NCBI RefSeq assembly: GCF_006440675.2 | Contig: NZ_CP083951.1 | Coordinates: 1 to 64,000, forward strand | Source: Mesorhizobium sp. B2-8-5 | Lineage (GTDB): Bacteria; Pseudomonadota; Alphaproteobacteria; Rhizobiales; Rhizobiaceae | Reading direction: 5' to 3' | DNA: 64,000 bases | In this document: in pieces, positions 28,043 to 38,728 of the stretch | Numbering within the stretch: position 1 is the first letter of the stretch | How the letters are laid out: every line of letters begins with the position of its first letter | The notes under the pieces: model-generated | Told to the model about the DNA's origin: nothing | Databases searched by the model: none | Seen by the model: the letters and a program-made list of their open reading frames with translations, nothing else | Program-made: the position numbers and the translations under genes

Positions 28043-28382
28043 ACGCAGCGCTGAAGGGCATGCTTTACCAAGCCGGTGCCGATGCCGCGCCCAGCCCAAC
28101 CGGTATCGGTCGCAGGCTGGCCGAGGAGCAGGCACGGCACCGGGTCGGGCGGTTGCCCGTGCGGACTGACCGGGGCAGGATCGAAGGCACGACGGCCGTC
28201 GGCGCCAAACCGTAATATCCAATCACGCGGCCGGCTTCGTGGACGACGAGAACGGCTGTGAAGCCCTTCTCCTGATTGGAAAGCGCGCGGGTTTTCAGCC
28301 AGTGATCAAGCGCAGGCTTCCCACAGGAGAATCCGGACACGCCGTGAGCTGCCGTAAGCGGTTCGGGCGCCGATAAGACCAC
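27859..28382 (-). pseudogene. TacT-type GNAT toxin, broken by a one-base deletion
   Basis: The 5' part (from a GTG at 28382) reads MVLSAPEPLTAAHGVSGFSCG..LDHWLKTRALSNQEKGFTAVLVVHE and the 3' part in the next frame reads PPDPVPCLLLGQPATDTGWAGRGIGTGLVKHALQRC, which joined make the TacT-type acetyltransferase (acetyl-CoA loop GRGIG). The break is at about 28153-28158, where GGC-CAA would be expected but only one C of the pair is present. Intact relatives acetylate aminoacyl-tRNA. The DUF1778 antitoxin upstream is intact. A sequencing error would look the same. Confidence 0.8.
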
Positions 28383-28385
28383 CAG

Positions 28386-28685
28386 TCAGCGCTTCGTCGT
28401 ATAACCAGCTTCCCAAGGCGCTGACCGCTTTGCCAATTCCACCATGTCGGGGACCGGCGCGGCCGGGGCCGACAGAACCTCCATGAACTCCGCGAACCCT
28501 TCCGGGCTCATGCGGACAGGACGGTTATCCATCAGCACATCCTCGGCCGCGCGCACGGCGGCATCGCGCACGAAATCCGTGCGGGACCGGCCGCGCAGAG
28601 TGGCGGCAAGATCGATCATCGCCACGTCCGCTTCCGGCAGGCGCATCGAGATCGGGTATTCCCTGCATTCAACCGAGGCGGCCAT
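28386..28685 (-). CDS. DUF1778 (TacA-type) antitoxin
   Basis: A 99-residue RHH antitoxin of TacAT modules: ISMRLPEADVAMIDLAATLRGRSRTDFVRDAAVRAAEDVL is the DNA-binding half, and RPVRMSPEGFAEFMEVLSAPAAPVPDMVELAKRSAPWE is the toxin-neutralising tail with the usual F..F...L.AP pattern. It ends three bases before the GTG of the broken toxin. A perfect inverted repeat at 28710-28740 lies just upstream and is the likely operator. With the toxin broken it would be an orphan repressor. Confidence 0.88.
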   Translation of the reverse strand: MAASVECREYPISMRLPEADVAMIDLAATLRGRSRTDFVRDAAVRAAEDVLMDNRPVRMSPEGFAEFMEVLSAPAAPVPDMVELAKRSAPWEAGYTTKR

Positions 28686-28709
28686 AGCTGTCTCCAGCCT
28701 GCAATGCAG

Positions 28710-28740
28710 CGATCTGTAGCTCTATATGCAATACAGATCG
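28710..28740 (-). promoter_or_regulatory. Operator-like inverted repeat of the TacA antitoxin
   Basis: CGATCTGTA (28710-28718) and TACAGATCG (28732-28740) are perfect complements, 13 bases apart, 25-55 bases upstream of the antitoxin start. It also lies just past the trmB stop, so a terminator role is a weaker alternative. Confidence 0.5.
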
Positions 28741-28745
28741 CCCGA

Positions 28746-29456
28746 TTACTTCCGGATGAACGTCAGATAGGCGGGCCGCCGCCCCTCGCGGATGGCCTTG
28801 GCCTCATAGCGCGTGCCGGGCCAACCTTCATAGGGCCGGTGCCAATCGGCGGCATCCCGCACCTGCCATTCAAAGATGCCACTGGCGCGGCAGGCAAGCA
28901 GCGTCCAGTTCACATAGCTGTCGATGTCGGAGGCGAAGCGGAACCAGCCGCCGGATTTCAGCACCCGGGCGAAGCGGCCGAGATTGGCGGCGCCGACGAA
29001 GCGTCGCTTCCAATGCTTCTTCTTGGGCCATGGATCGGGATAGAGCAGATCGATGCCATCGAGCGAGGCTTCCGGCAGCCAGTCGAGCAGGCGCGTGGCG
29101 TCGTCGTCATAGACTCTCAGATTGGCAAGCGGCGTCTTGCCAAGCGCCGTCATCATCTTGGCCATGCCGTTGACGAAGGGTTCGACGCCGATGAAGCCGG
29201 TTGCCGGCGCTTCCGCGGCGCGATGCAACAGATGCTCACCGCCGCCGAAGCCGATTTCCAGCTGGAGCGCCGAAACCTGTGTCTTGAACAAGATCCTGAG
29301 ATCAGCCGGCGCTTGCGCCGTCAGGTCGACCCGGTATTCGCGCAGGCCGCCTTCGAGGGCGATCGCCTGCAGAGGGCGTATAGTCTTGCCGTGCCGGCGA
29401 CCGAAGAAGCCTTCGGTCGCCCGGCTTGGCCTGTCCTTTGCGTCCGCTGGCGTCAG
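28746..29456 (-). CDS. trmB: tRNA (guanine-N7)-methyltransferase
   Basis: TrmB makes m7G46 in the tRNA variable loop. The frame contains [17 protein letters not shown] at the N-terminus, the SAM site [15 protein letters not shown] and the signature [18 protein letters not shown]. The conserved N-terminus requires translation from well before the first ATG/GTG/TTG candidate (TTG at 29291). Read back, the frame reaches CTG ACG CCA GCG GAC (29456), whose CTG overlaps the metK TGA; the family would begin here with MTPAD-like residues. No ATG exists in frame, so a CTG start (236 residues) is proposed, coupled to metK. Confidence 0.8.
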   Translation of the reverse strand: MTPADAKDRPSRATEGFFGRRHGKTIRPLQAIALEGGLREYRVDLTAQAPADLRILFKTQVSALQLEIGFGGGEHLLHRAAEAPATGFIGVEPFVNGMAKMMTALGKTPLANLRVYDDDATRLLDWLPEASLDGIDLLYPDPWPKKKHWKRRFVGAANLGRFARVLKSGGWFRFASDIDSYVNWTLLACRASGIFEWQVRDAADWHRPYEGWPGTRYEAKAIREGRRPAYLTFIRK

Positions 29457-30718
29457 GCGGCGACGGCGTCCTTGAGCGCCTTGGCGAGATCGGTCTTTTC
29501 CCAGGAGAAGGAGCCGTCGCGACCGGCCTTGCGGCCGAAATGGCCGTAGGACGAGGTTTTTGCATAGATCGGCTTGTTGAGGTCCAGATGACGGCGGATG
29601 CCCGACGGCGACAGGTCCATGACCTTGCGCAGCGCATCCTCGAGCTTCGATTCGTCCACCTTTCCGGTGCCGTGCAGGTCGACATAGACCGACAGCGGCT
29701 GGGCGACGCCGATGGCGTAGGAGAGCTGGATGGTGCAGCGGTCGGCAAGCTTGGCCGCCACCACGTTCTTGGCAAGGTAGCGCGCCGCATAGGCGGCCGA
29801 GCGGTCGACCTTGGTGGTGTCCTTGCCCGAGAAGGCGCCGCCGCCATGCGGCGCCGCGCCACCATAGGTGTCGACGATGATCTTGCGGCCGGTGAGGCCG
29901 GCATCGCCGTCAGGCCCGCCGATGACGAACTTGCCGGTCGGGTTGATGTACCAGTTGCAGTCCTCGGCGATCTTCAGGTCGCCAAGCGCCTCGCGGATAT
30001 AGGGCTCGACCACCTTGCGGACCTTCTTGGAATCCCAGCTCGTATCGAGATGCTGGGTGGAGAGCACGATCTGCGTGACTTCCGCCGCCTTGCCGTCGGC
30101 ATAGCGCACGGTGACCTGGCTCTTGGCGTCCGGGCCGAGCTTGCCGGCCTCGCCATTGCCTTCATGGCGCGCGGCCGCCAGCAATTCGAGAATCTTGTGG
30201 CTGTAATAGATCGGCGCCGGCATGAGGTCGGGCGTCTCGCGGCAGGCGTAGCCGAACATGATGCCCTGGTCGCCCGCGCCTTCCTCGCCCTGGCGGTCGG
30301 CGGCATTGTCGACGCCCTGGCCGATGTCGGGCGACTGGCCATGCAGCAGCACGTCGATCTTGGCGGTCTTCCAGTGGAAGCCGGACTGCTCGTAGCCGAT
30401 CTCGCGGATCGCCTTGCGGGCAACCGACTTGAACTTGGCCGGGTTGACCACAGGGTGGCCGGACGCATCCTTGAGGACGTTGCCCGCCTTGTCCTTCTTC
30501 AAAAGCGTGTCGGGGACGCGGACCTCGCCGGCGATGACGACGCGGTTGGTGGTGGCCAGTGTCTCGCAGGCGACGCGCACCTTCCACGGATCCATGCCCG
30601 TCTTCTTGGCTTCGCGATAGACCAGATCGACGATCTCGTCCGAGATGCGGTCACAAACTTTGTCGGGATGACCCTCGGAGACGGATTCCGAGGTGAAGAG
30701 ATAATTCTGCCGCGTCAC
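29453..30718 (-). CDS. metK: S-adenosylmethionine synthetase
   Basis: MetK condenses methionine and ATP to S-adenosylmethionine. The 421-residue product starts [23 protein letters not shown] and contains [17 protein letters not shown] and the [19 protein letters not shown] phosphate-binding loop near residue 290. The start is a GTG with GAGGGG upstream. It is followed directly by trmB, which uses its product, and preceded by a 160-base leader with two hairpins, one terminator-like. Confidence 0.96.
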   Translation of the reverse strand: MTRQNYLFTSESVSEGHPDKVCDRISDEIVDLVYREAKKTGMDPWKVRVACETLATTNRVVIAGEVRVPDTLLKKDKAGNVLKDASGHPVVNPAKFKSVARKAIREIGYEQSGFHWKTAKIDVLLHGQSPDIGQGVDNAADRQGEEGAGDQGIMFGYACRETPDLMPAPIYYSHKILELLAAARHEGNGEAGKLGPDAKSQVTVRYADGKAAEVTQIVLSTQHLDTSWDSKKVRKVVEPYIREALGDLKIAEDCNWYINPTGKFVIGGPDGDAGLTGRKIIVDTYGGAAPHGGGAFSGKDTTKVDRSAAYAARYLAKNVVAAKLADRCTIQLSYAIGVAQPLSVYVDLHGTGKVDESKLEDALRKVMDLSPSGIRRHLDLNKPIYAKTSSYGHFGRKAGRDGSFSWEKTDLAKALKDAVAA

Positions 30719-30733
30719 GGGTGTCCCCTCTTG

Positions 30734-30807
30734 AAAAAAGATCGGCAGGCTGCCGATTTTGGCGCGCCACGTGTTAGCGGTGCCGGGCGCCGCTCGTCAA
30801 GCGGCGC
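30734..30807 (-). promoter_or_regulatory. Leader of metK with two hairpins, one terminator-like
   Basis: On the minus strand GCGCCGCT/AGCGGCGC (30787-30807, five-base loop) is followed by ATCGGCA-GCC-TGCCGAT (30741-30757) and then CTTTTTT (30740-30734), about 15 bases before metK. A hairpin then a T run just before the ribosome site is an attenuator layout. No match to a SAM riboswitch could be made by eye. Confidence 0.5.
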
Positions 30808-30841
30808 GACGGATCTGGCATGAATGTAGGTAAGGCCGGCT

Positions 30842-30874
30842 ATGCCACCGGCGGCAGAGCGCCGCCGGTGGCAT
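30842..30874 (-). terminator. Strong hairpin after the PraR-like gene
   Basis: ATGCCACCGGCGGC (30842-30855) and GCCGCCGGTGGCAT (30861-30874) form a perfect 14-bp stem with a five-base loop, nine bases after the stop at 30883. No T run follows. It separates this gene from metK. Confidence 0.7.
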
Positions 30875-30882
30875 CGGTAAAA

Positions 30883-31305
30883 TCAATCGGCGTCTTCCGC
30901 GGAAAGCGCCTTGACCAGATCGATGATCCTGCGGCGCACCTTGACGTCGCCGATCTTGACGAAAGCCCGGTTGAGCTGAAGCCCCTCGGGACTGCCGCAG
31001 AATTCGATGGCGAACGCCATCGAGGAGTCTTCCGCAAATCCTCGATTGCCGCCGCCGGCCTCCTCGCCCGGGGCATCCTCGAAGAAGAAGGCGACAGGAA
31101 CGCTCAGGATGGAGGCGATCGCCTGCAGACGGCTGGCGCCAACCCTGTTCGTGCCCTTTTCGTACTTCTGGATCTGCTGAAAGGTGATGCCGAGATTTTC
31201 ACCCAGCTTTTCCTGGCTCATTCCAAGCATATTGCGACGCAGCCGGATGCGACTCCCGACATGGATGTCGATCGGATTCGGCTTCTTCTTGTTCTCTTCT
31301 GTCAT
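30883..31305 (-). CDS. XRE-family regulator, PraR-like
   Basis: A 140-residue regulator with a helix-turn-helix in the N-terminal half: HVGSRIRLRRNMLGMSQEKLGENLGITFQQIQKYEKGTNRVGASRL. After this comes a short linker (FFFEDAPGEEAGGG) and a C-terminal helix. The sequence and place beside metK resemble PraR of Azorhizobium and Rhizobium, which represses biofilm and quorum genes. The identity as PraR is inferred. A strong hairpin separates it from metK. Confidence 0.82.
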   Translation of the reverse strand: MTEENKKKPNPIDIHVGSRIRLRRNMLGMSQEKLGENLGITFQQIQKYEKGTNRVGASRLQAIASILSVPVAFFFEDAPGEEAGGGNRGFAEDSSMAFAIEFCGSPEGLQLNRAFVKIGDVKVRRRIIDLVKALSAEDAD

Positions 31306-31445
31306 TTTTTCCTCGCCGAATTTTTCCGGCTTTTTCTATTTTGTTCCGCCCATATGAAGCCGGAGCCACCTGCCCCAACAGAACCCTCCAACCGACTTCG
31401 AGAAAATTTTAGGCGTTACAGTATGAGTTTCTAATGTGCCGACTG

Positions 31446-33035
31446 TCAATTCACCCGTAGCCGCTGCCTTACATTCAATGTGAGGGCAATCAGCGCTAAC
31501 AGCAACATGATCAGCAATCCGTTAATGCGCCGCTGTTTCGCTGACATGAGGGCGCGCCCAGAAACCGGCACATGCGCGTCGATGGCGCCGCGCGCGTCGA
31601 CGGCAAGCGCGTCGATAATGCGCCCGCGCGAATCGACGACTGCGGAGATGCCATTGTTGGCCGCGCGCAGCAGCGGCAATCCATTCTCCACTGCCCGAAT
31701 CTGCGCCTGCCTGAAGTGCTGATACGGGCCTGGCGTGTCGCCAAACCATGCGTCGTTGGTGACGTTCACGATTACGTCAGATGACGCAGAGTCGGCGGCG
31801 ACGAGATCGGGAAAGATAACCTCGTAGCAGATGAACGGCGCGGCACGCAGGCCGCCCGGCACGGCGATCGGATGGCGCTCGTTGCCGGCGGCGAAATTCA
31901 TCGGTCCGGCGACGAGCTGGCCTATGCCGAAGCGTTCGAACAGGTCGGCGAAGGGCAGATATTCGCCGAAGGGCACCAGATGCACCTTGTCGACGGCATC
32001 GACGATCTCGCCCTTGTCGTTGATCGCCACCACGGAATTGTAATAACGGCTGCCGGCATTCGCCGAACCGCCCTCCTCGCGCACGACGCCGGCAATCAGC
32101 ATCTGGCCGTCGGCCAGCATGTCCCCCAGTGCCGTCAGCGCGTCCGGACGCTCGGTGAAGAGAAACGGCACCGATGTCTCCGGCCACAGAATGAGCTGGG
32201 GCTTGGCGTGACTTTCTTCGGGTGCTTTCCCCGATATCCCCAGCAAAGTCGCGAAGATGCGGTCGCGCACCGAGGCGTCCCACTTTTCGCTGAGGTCGAC
32301 CGCGGGCTGGACGATGCGGACGTCGATGGATCGTGTCGCCGGCTCGGCGGGCATGGCGAGCCTGAAATAGCCGAAGCCGACATGGGCGGCGGCGAGGACG
32401 ACGAACAGGGCAACGCCCAGCCTCAGATGCCGGCGCGCCGCGACCAGCGCCGGCAGCGAAAACAGGAAGACCGCAAGCGCGTTCATGCCGATCATGCCGG
32501 TCACCGAAACGCTCTGCATCAGAAGCGGCACCGGCATCGCCGCGTAGCCGACGGCATTCCAGGGAAAGCCGGTGAAGAGGAAGTCGCGCAACCATTCGGC
32601 AAGGCCGAACCCGAAGGCAAGGGCGGCGATGCGGCCGATATCGCTGCTCCAGAACAGCCGCGCCACCACGGTGGCAAAGCCATAGAAGAAGGCCAGCGCG
32701 AAGGGGATGCCGACGACGGCGAAGGGCAAGGCCCAGGCGAAATTGTCGGCCTCGACCAGCAAGGCCTGGCCGATCCACCAGAGACCGGCGAGGAAGTAGC
32801 CGAAGCCGAACCACCAGCCTGTTGCGAAAGCCGGCCGCAGGCGCCGGAACCAGCCATCGGAAGCCTCACCGGTGGCGCCGTCGAGCAGCCAGACGAGGAC
32901 CGGGAACGAAACGAAGCAGACGGCGAAGAAATCGTAAGGCGCCTGGGCAAGCACCGCCAGCGCTCCGGCGGCAAACGCCACCAACGCCCGCCGCCACCCC
33001 CACAGCAGAATTATCCGGCCGGCAAAGCGCTGCAT
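31446..33035 (-). CDS. lnt: Apolipoprotein N-acyltransferase
   Basis: Lnt adds the third acyl chain to lipoproteins at the periplasmic face of the inner membrane. The 529-residue product has about six N-terminal membrane segments, a nitrilase-like periplasmic domain and one C-terminal membrane segment. The catalytic residues are visible: Glu in WPETSVPF, Lys in [14 protein letters not shown] and Cys in [10 protein letters not shown]. The ATG at 33035 is used; a TTG four codons upstream is possible. The long run of genes on this strand suggests the corC-lnt envelope block. Confidence 0.94.
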   Translation of the reverse strand: MQRFAGRIILLWGWRRALVAFAAGALAVLAQAPYDFFAVCFVSFPVLVWLLDGATGEASDGWFRRLRPAFATGWWFGFGYFLAGLWWIGQALLVEADNFAWALPFAVVGIPFALAFFYGFATVVARLFWSSDIGRIAALAFGFGLAEWLRDFLFTGFPWNAVGYAAMPVPLLMQSVSVTGMIGMNALAVFLFSLPALVAARRHLRLGVALFVVLAAAHVGFGYFRLAMPAEPATRSIDVRIVQPAVDLSEKWDASVRDRIFATLLGISGKAPEESHAKPQLILWPETSVPFLFTERPDALTALGDMLADGQMLIAGVVREEGGSANAGSRYYNSVVAINDKGEIVDAVDKVHLVPFGEYLPFADLFERFGIGQLVAGPMNFAAGNERHPIAVPGGLRAAPFICYEVIFPDLVAADSASSDVIVNVTNDAWFGDTPGPYQHFRQAQIRAVENGLPLLRAANNGISAVVDSRGRIIDALAVDARGAIDAHVPVSGRALMSAKQRRINGLLIMLLLALIALTLNVRQRLRVN

Positions 33036-33211
33036 CCAGCTTCCCAAGTCGCGCGAATCAGGGAGCTAGAGGTTTAACAGGCTGGGCCCGGTGTTCCAAA
33101 CCCAGATAAGCGCGGCCTGACACACGGTCGCGCTATCGCGGGAATCCTGCCATAGCTCTTTGTTTAGCCGCATTTCTGCAACGCCAAGCGGTTCCGCTTG
33201 GTTGCAAAAGC

Positions 33212-33682
33212 TCAGCGGTGCCAGCCCTGGATGCGCAGGCCACTCAGTCGCTCAGCCTCGTCCTTGGGGACAACGCGCACGGTGCGGGTGAATGTCCAGA
33301 CATGGCCTTCGAGGTCACGAGCGCGGTATTGGCGCTCGCCGTAGAAATGGTCGGCGGGCTCCTCGACGATCTGCGCGCCCGCCGCGCGCGCTTGCTCGCA
33401 ATGCGCGTCGATATCTTGTTGCAGACGCACATAGACGGCCTGCGTGTTCTTGCCGCCGACGGAGGCCGGGCTGGCGATATGCTCATCCCATTCGGAATCG
33501 ACGATGATATAGCCGTCGCCAAAACGCATTTCGGCATGCACCAGCCGACCGTCGGCATCGCTCACCAGCATGCTCGGCTGGAAGCCGAAGGCCGCCTGCA
33601 GCCAGATCAATGCCGCGCGTGGATCCTTGTAGAAAACACCCGAACCCAGAACCGCGTGCTTGAACGGATCGTCTATCGCCAT
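33212..33682 (-). CDS. VOC-family (glyoxalase/PhnB-like) protein
   Basis: A 156-residue vicinal oxygen chelate protein with the repeated beta-alpha-beta pattern: PRAALIWLQAAFGFQPSML near the start and the AHCEQARAAGAQIVEEPADHFYGERQYRARDLEGHVWTF half at the end. The Glu of the DLEGHVW motif and His/Glu positions resemble PhnB-type relatives. The substrate is unknown; uncharacterised relatives are found beside antibiotic- or metabolite-binding genes. It is inserted between corC and lnt on the same strand. Confidence 0.82.
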   Translation of the reverse strand: MAIDDPFKHAVLGSGVFYKDPRAALIWLQAAFGFQPSMLVSDADGRLVHAEMRFGDGYIIVDSEWDEHIASPASVGGKNTQAVYVRLQQDIDAHCEQARAAGAQIVEEPADHFYGERQYRARDLEGHVWTFTRTVRVVPKDEAERLSGLRIQGWHR

Positions 33683-33694
33683 CGGACGGCGATA

Positions 33695-34777
33695 TCAGGC
33701 CTGTTCGGTGCGGGCCGCGCGGCGGCGCTGGCGCTCGCCCTTCTGGCTCTGCACGATGCGCACGCGCTTGACGCGGCGCGGGTCGGCGTCGAGCACGTGG
33801 AACTCGAAACCGGGAATGGCCTGCACCACTTCGCCGCGAGCGGGGACGCGGCCGAGCGTGTTGAAGATCATGCCGCCGATGGTGTCGACATATTCGCCAT
33901 GCTCGCCGGCGGCGAAATCCTCGCCGATCATCTTGGCGACCTCGTCGATCTCGGCCTTGCCGTCGACGACGAAGACGCCGTCGCCGGTCTGCGTGACCAT
34001 CGGCTCGTCATCGTCATGCTCGTCCTCGATGTCGCCGACCACCATCTCGACGATATCCTCCAGCGAGGCGAGACCGTCGGTGCCGCCATACTCGTCGATG
34101 ACCAGCGCCATCTGCGTGCGGTTCGTCTGCATGCGCCCCATCAGGTCGGAGGCAAGCATCGAGGGTGGCACGAACAGCACCGGGCGGATCAGGCTGAGAT
34201 CGCCGATGGTACGCGCAAGGTCGACCTGGGCAAGGTCGAGCGCGGTCGACGCCGGCGTCTTCGCTCTGCTGCGGCCCTTCTTGACGCGGGCGAGCTTGGT
34301 GATGTGGGCGAGCACGTCGCGGATGTGGACCATGCCGCGCGGATCGTCCAGCGTCTCGGAATAGACCGGCATGCGCGAATGGCCGGATTGCTCGAAAAGG
34401 CCGAGCAGATCGCCAAGCGTCGTGTTGATCTCGACCGCCTCGATATCGGCGCGCGGCACCATGACATCCTCGACCCGGACTTCGCGCAGGCGAAGGATGT
34501 TGTTGAGCATGGCGCGTTCGCCGGGCGAGAAGGCGCCGGCGTCGGTCGCCGTTTCGGCGAGCGCGCCGGCAATCTCCTCGCGCAGGCTGGTGCCGTTGCG
34601 GTGCCGGAACAGGCCGAGCACGCGGTCGAAGAGCGAAGGACCGGCATGCGACGACTCCGCGGCCGCGCTGCCGGCGGGAATACTCGGACTGGAGCCCTCT
34701 TCCGTCTTTTCGGAAGGCTTGGCAGCACTGCCGGCGTCCGGACGGGCGGCAGTTTCTGGTGTGTCGTTCATCGCCAT
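33695..34777 (-). CDS. corC: CBS-domain CorC/HlyC-type membrane-associated protein
   Basis: A 360-residue protein with two CBS domains (the first with VRVEDVMVPRADIEAVEINTTLGDLL, the second with MQTNRTQMALVIDEYGGTDGLASLEDIVE) and a C-terminal CorC/HlyC domain (DGVFVVDGKAEIDEV). The N-terminal 80 residues are low-complexity and hydrophilic, with no membrane segment. CorC proteins modulate divalent cation flux; the hemolysin name for this family is misleading. It ends 12 bases before the VOC gene start and lies 21 bases after ybeY. Confidence 0.87.
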   Translation of the reverse strand: MAMNDTPETAARPDAGSAAKPSEKTEEGSSPSIPAGSAAAESSHAGPSLFDRVLGLFRHRNGTSLREEIAGALAETATDAGAFSPGERAMLNNILRLREVRVEDVMVPRADIEAVEINTTLGDLLGLFEQSGHSRMPVYSETLDDPRGMVHIRDVLAHITKLARVKKGRSRAKTPASTALDLAQVDLARTIGDLSLIRPVLFVPPSMLASDLMGRMQTNRTQMALVIDEYGGTDGLASLEDIVEMVVGDIEDEHDDDEPMVTQTGDGVFVVDGKAEIDEVAKMIGEDFAAGEHGEYVDTIGGMIFNTLGRVPARGEVVQAIPGFEFHVLDADPRRVKRVRIVQSQKGERQRRRAARTEQA

Positions 34778-34798
34778 CGGGTCAATTGAGCTTTTTTG

Positions 34799-35296
34799 TT
34801 ACGCGTAGGGATCGGGAATGGCAAGCCTCGCAAGCGCCGCGCGCTCGATCGCTTCCATCTCCTCCGCCTCAGCGTCGGTCTCGTGATCATGGCCCAAAAG
34901 ATGCAGCAGACCATGGATAACGAGATGGGTGATATGGTTTTCAATCGGCTTGTCTTCCAGAGCGGCCTCGCGCGCCACCGTCTCGGAAGCCAGCACGATA
35001 TCGCCCAGCATCGGCGGCAGCTTGCCGCCTTTCGGAAAGGAAAAAGCCGGGAAAGACAAGACGTTGGTGGGCTTGTCCTTGCCGCGCCACTCGGCATTGA
35101 GCGTCCGGATATGGGCATCGTCGGAAAAGACGACGCTGAGCTCGGAGGCGCCGCCCGCGCCGGTTTCGGCAAAAGCGGCCGCAACGGCGCGATCGACGAG
35201 GCGTGTCAATTCGGCTTCCGCGGGCCAAGCGCCTGCCTCGACGAAAATATCGATATCGACCGGCGCTTCGCCGCCAAATTCCGGATTTTGAGCCAT
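34799..35296 (-). CDS. ybeY: Endoribonuclease YbeY
   Basis: YbeY is a zinc RNase in 16S rRNA 3' maturation and ribosome quality control. The 165-residue product has the signature [12 protein letters not shown] with the three metal-binding His, preceded by the [18 protein letters not shown] segment and [14 protein letters not shown]. It starts 11 bases after phoH, the usual ybeY-phoH pairing. Confidence 0.95.
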   Translation of the reverse strand: MAQNPEFGGEAPVDIDIFVEAGAWPAEAELTRLVDRAVAAAFAETGAGGASELSVVFSDDAHIRTLNAEWRGKDKPTNVLSFPAFSFPKGGKLPPMLGDIVLASETVAREAALEDKPIENHITHLVIHGLLHLLGHDHETDAEAEEMEAIERAALARLAIPDPYA

Positions 35297-35307
35297 AGGG
35301 CCTATAG

Positions 35308-36357
<1,050 letters not shown>

Positions 36358-36383
36358 CCGTCTCTCCTCATCTGCCGAGGTCG

Positions 36384-37793
36384 TCAGACCAATTCGGCGA
36401 ACAGGCTGTTGTAGCCCGTCCTTGTGATTCGTACGTCGATAATGTCACCGATTCCGCCGGCCTTGTCGTCAACAATAACCGGCTGCAGCCACGGTGAACG
36501 GCCTACTTTCTGGCCGGCCTGTCGGCCAGGCTTCTCGATCAGCGTGCCGATGGTCTTGCCGACCAGGCTCAAGCCGAAATCCTGCTGCTGCTTCAAAAGT
36601 AGGGCCTGCAGCCGCTGTAGCCGCTCGTCCTTGACCGCCTCGGCCACGTGGTCGCTCATCTCAGCGCCCGGCGTGCCGGGGCGAGGCGAATATTTGAACG
36701 AGAAAGCCGAGGCATAGTTCACTTCGCGCACCAACTGCAGCGTCGCTTCGAAGTCAGCATCGGTCTCGCCGGGGAAACCGACGATGAAGTCGCCGGACAT
36801 GGCGATGTCGGTTCGGGCGGCGCGGATGCGCTCGATAAGCGCGAGATAGTCGCGCGCCGTATGCCTACGGTTCATCGCCTTGAGAATGCGATCCGAGCCG
36901 GACTGCACTGGCAGATGCAGATAGGGCATCAGCGCCGGCAGATCGCGATGCGCGGCGATCAGTTCGTCGTCCATGTCGCGCGGATGGCTGGTGGTGTAGC
37001 GCAGCCGCGCCAGGCCGGGGATTTCCGCCAGGCGGAACAGCAGGCGGCCGAGCCCCCATTCCTCGCCATTTTCGCCGACACCATGCCAGGCGTTGACGTT
37101 CTGGCCGAGCAGCGTCACCTCGCGCACGCCGGCCTCGGCCAGGCGCTCGGCCTCTGCGACGATCTGCGCCACCGGGCGCGAAACCTCGGAGCCGCGCGTA
37201 TAAGGCACGACGCAGAAGGTACAGAACTTGTCGCACCCCTCCTGCACCGTCAGGAAGGCGGTGACGCCGCGCTTTGCCAATTCGGCGCGCCTGGGCTGCG
37301 GCAGATGCTCGAACTTGTCCTCGATGGCGTATTCGGTCTCGACGATCTTTTCGCCGCCGCGGACCCGCGCCAGCACGTCGGGCAGCCGGTGATAGGTCTG
37401 CGGGCCGATGACCAAATCGACCGCCGGGGCGCGGCGGATGATCTCGGCGCCTTCGGCCTGCGCCACGCAGCCGGCGACGCCGATCAAGAGCTCGCGGCCG
37501 ACCACGGCGCGTTCGGCTTTCATGTCGCGGATGCGGCCAAGCTCGGAATAGACCTTTTCCGCCGCCTTTTCGCGGATATGGCATGTGTTGAGCAGCACCA
37601 GATCGGCGTCTTCGACGACGTCGGTGGCGACATAGCCGTCGGCGACCAGCGCATCGGTCATGCGCTGGGAATCGTAGACATTCATCTGGCAGCCATAGGT
37701 CTTGACGAAGACCTTTTTCGCCGCGCGGTCAGTGCCGGCCGAGCGCTCGGCCGCAGTGCCGATGCCGTGGCTTTCAATCGTGTTCAATTCCAT
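36384..37793 (-). CDS. miaB: tRNA 2-methylthio-N6-dimethylallyladenosine synthase
   Basis: MiaB is a radical-SAM methylthiotransferase that modifies adenosine 37 of tRNAs. The 469-residue product has the N-terminal domain with [15 protein letters not shown], the radical-SAM motif CDKFCTFC, and a C-terminal TRAM domain. The ATG at 37793 is chosen; the upstream frame to 37823 opens with a TTG. phoH follows after 26 bases and plsC precedes it. Confidence 0.95.
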   Translation of the reverse strand: MELNTIESHGIGTAAERSAGTDRAAKKVFVKTYGCQMNVYDSQRMTDALVADGYVATDVVEDADLVLLNTCHIREKAAEKVYSELGRIRDMKAERAVVGRELLIGVAGCVAQAEGAEIIRRAPAVDLVIGPQTYHRLPDVLARVRGGEKIVETEYAIEDKFEHLPQPRRAELAKRGVTAFLTVQEGCDKFCTFCVVPYTRGSEVSRPVAQIVAEAERLAEAGVREVTLLGQNVNAWHGVGENGEEWGLGRLLFRLAEIPGLARLRYTTSHPRDMDDELIAAHRDLPALMPYLHLPVQSGSDRILKAMNRRHTARDYLALIERIRAARTDIAMSGDFIVGFPGETDADFEATLQLVREVNYASAFSFKYSPRPGTPGAEMSDHVAEAVKDERLQRLQALLLKQQQDFGLSLVGKTIGTLIEKPGRQAGQKVGRSPWLQPVIVDDKAGGIGDIIDVRITRTGYNSLFAELV

Positions 37794-37900
37794 CGGGCGG
37801 CTTCTAGCGCCTTTCCGTGACAAAAAACAGACGATTCTGCCCGCGGCGCGTCGCGCCGCCTTGTTCCAAAATCGCTACAGGCCCTTGGGCGACATACCAA

Positions 37901-38701
37901 TCAGCGGCTCTTTGCCGGGTCGGCGAGGATGGCCTGCATCATCTCGCGCACCTTGGCTTCCATCAACCTTGCCGTCTCCTTGCGGTTCGAACCCTTGGAG
38001 AACGGCACCGGCTCGCCGAAATGCACCTCGGCATCGATCGCCCCTTCGGCAAGCAAGGTTTTCAGGTGCGGCATCAGATCCTGGTCGCCGATCCAGGCGG
38101 TCATGGGCCGATGGCGGCGCCCCATGGGCATGCCGTGCAGTCGCGTGTAGGCGATCGCCACGGGCTGGATGAAGACCTGTTCGGCCGCCCCTTCCGAAAT
38201 CGCCATGGAGGCCGCGCCGAACAGCGTGCTCTTGAACGGCAGCACGAGGTTGCCGTCGCCGGTCGAGCCTTCGGCGAACAGCACCATGGCATCGCCCTTG
38301 GCCATGCGCCTGGCAATCTGGCTTGCTTGGTCGCCGGAAGTGCGCTTGCGCTCGCGCTCGATGTAGACGGTGCGCTGCAGCTTGGACAGCATGCCGATCA
38401 GCGGCCAGCCCTTCATGTCGGCCCGGGCGATGAATTTCACATCGACGAAGGAGCCGAGCACCATGATGTCGGTCCAGGAAATGTGGTTGGCCGCGACAAG
38501 CAGCGGACGTTCCCTGGCCAGCGCGCCCTTAACATGCACCCGCATGCCGAGCGCCCGCAGGATCATGCTGTGCCAGATTTTGAGAATGAAGGTTTCGGGC
38601 CACAGCCCCGTCTTCATCGACAGCATCTGCAGCGGCACCAGCACCAGCGAACAGACGACGACATAGGCGAGCGCCAGGAAAATCCGCAATTTCTTGATCA
38701 T
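37901..38701 (-). CDS. plsC: 1-acyl-sn-glycerol-3-phosphate acyltransferase
   Basis: PlsC makes phosphatidic acid from lysophosphatidic acid at the membrane. The 266-residue product has an N-terminal membrane segment (LRIFLALAYVVVCSLVLVPLQ), the catalytic NHISWTD (H-x4-D), the YIERERKRT and FAEGSTGDGN motifs. It lies between rimI and miaB. Confidence 0.92.
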   Translation of the reverse strand: MIKKLRIFLALAYVVVCSLVLVPLQMLSMKTGLWPETFILKIWHSMILRALGMRVHVKGALARERPLLVAANHISWTDIMVLGSFVDVKFIARADMKGWPLIGMLSKLQRTVYIERERKRTSGDQASQIARRMAKGDAMVLFAEGSTGDGNLVLPFKSTLFGAASMAISEGAAEQVFIQPVAIAYTRLHGMPMGRRHRPMTAWIGDQDLMPHLKTLLAEGAIDAEVHFGEPVPFSKGSNRKETARLMEAKVREMMQAILADPAKSR

Positions 38702-38728
38702 TCGCTCCGGCCCTATCGCGCGGACTGG

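Noticed and set aside
30734..30830. Known SAM riboswitch before metK
   Set aside because: The leader is too short and no conserved SAM-I, SAM-II or SAM/SAH core was recognised; kept only as an unassigned leader.
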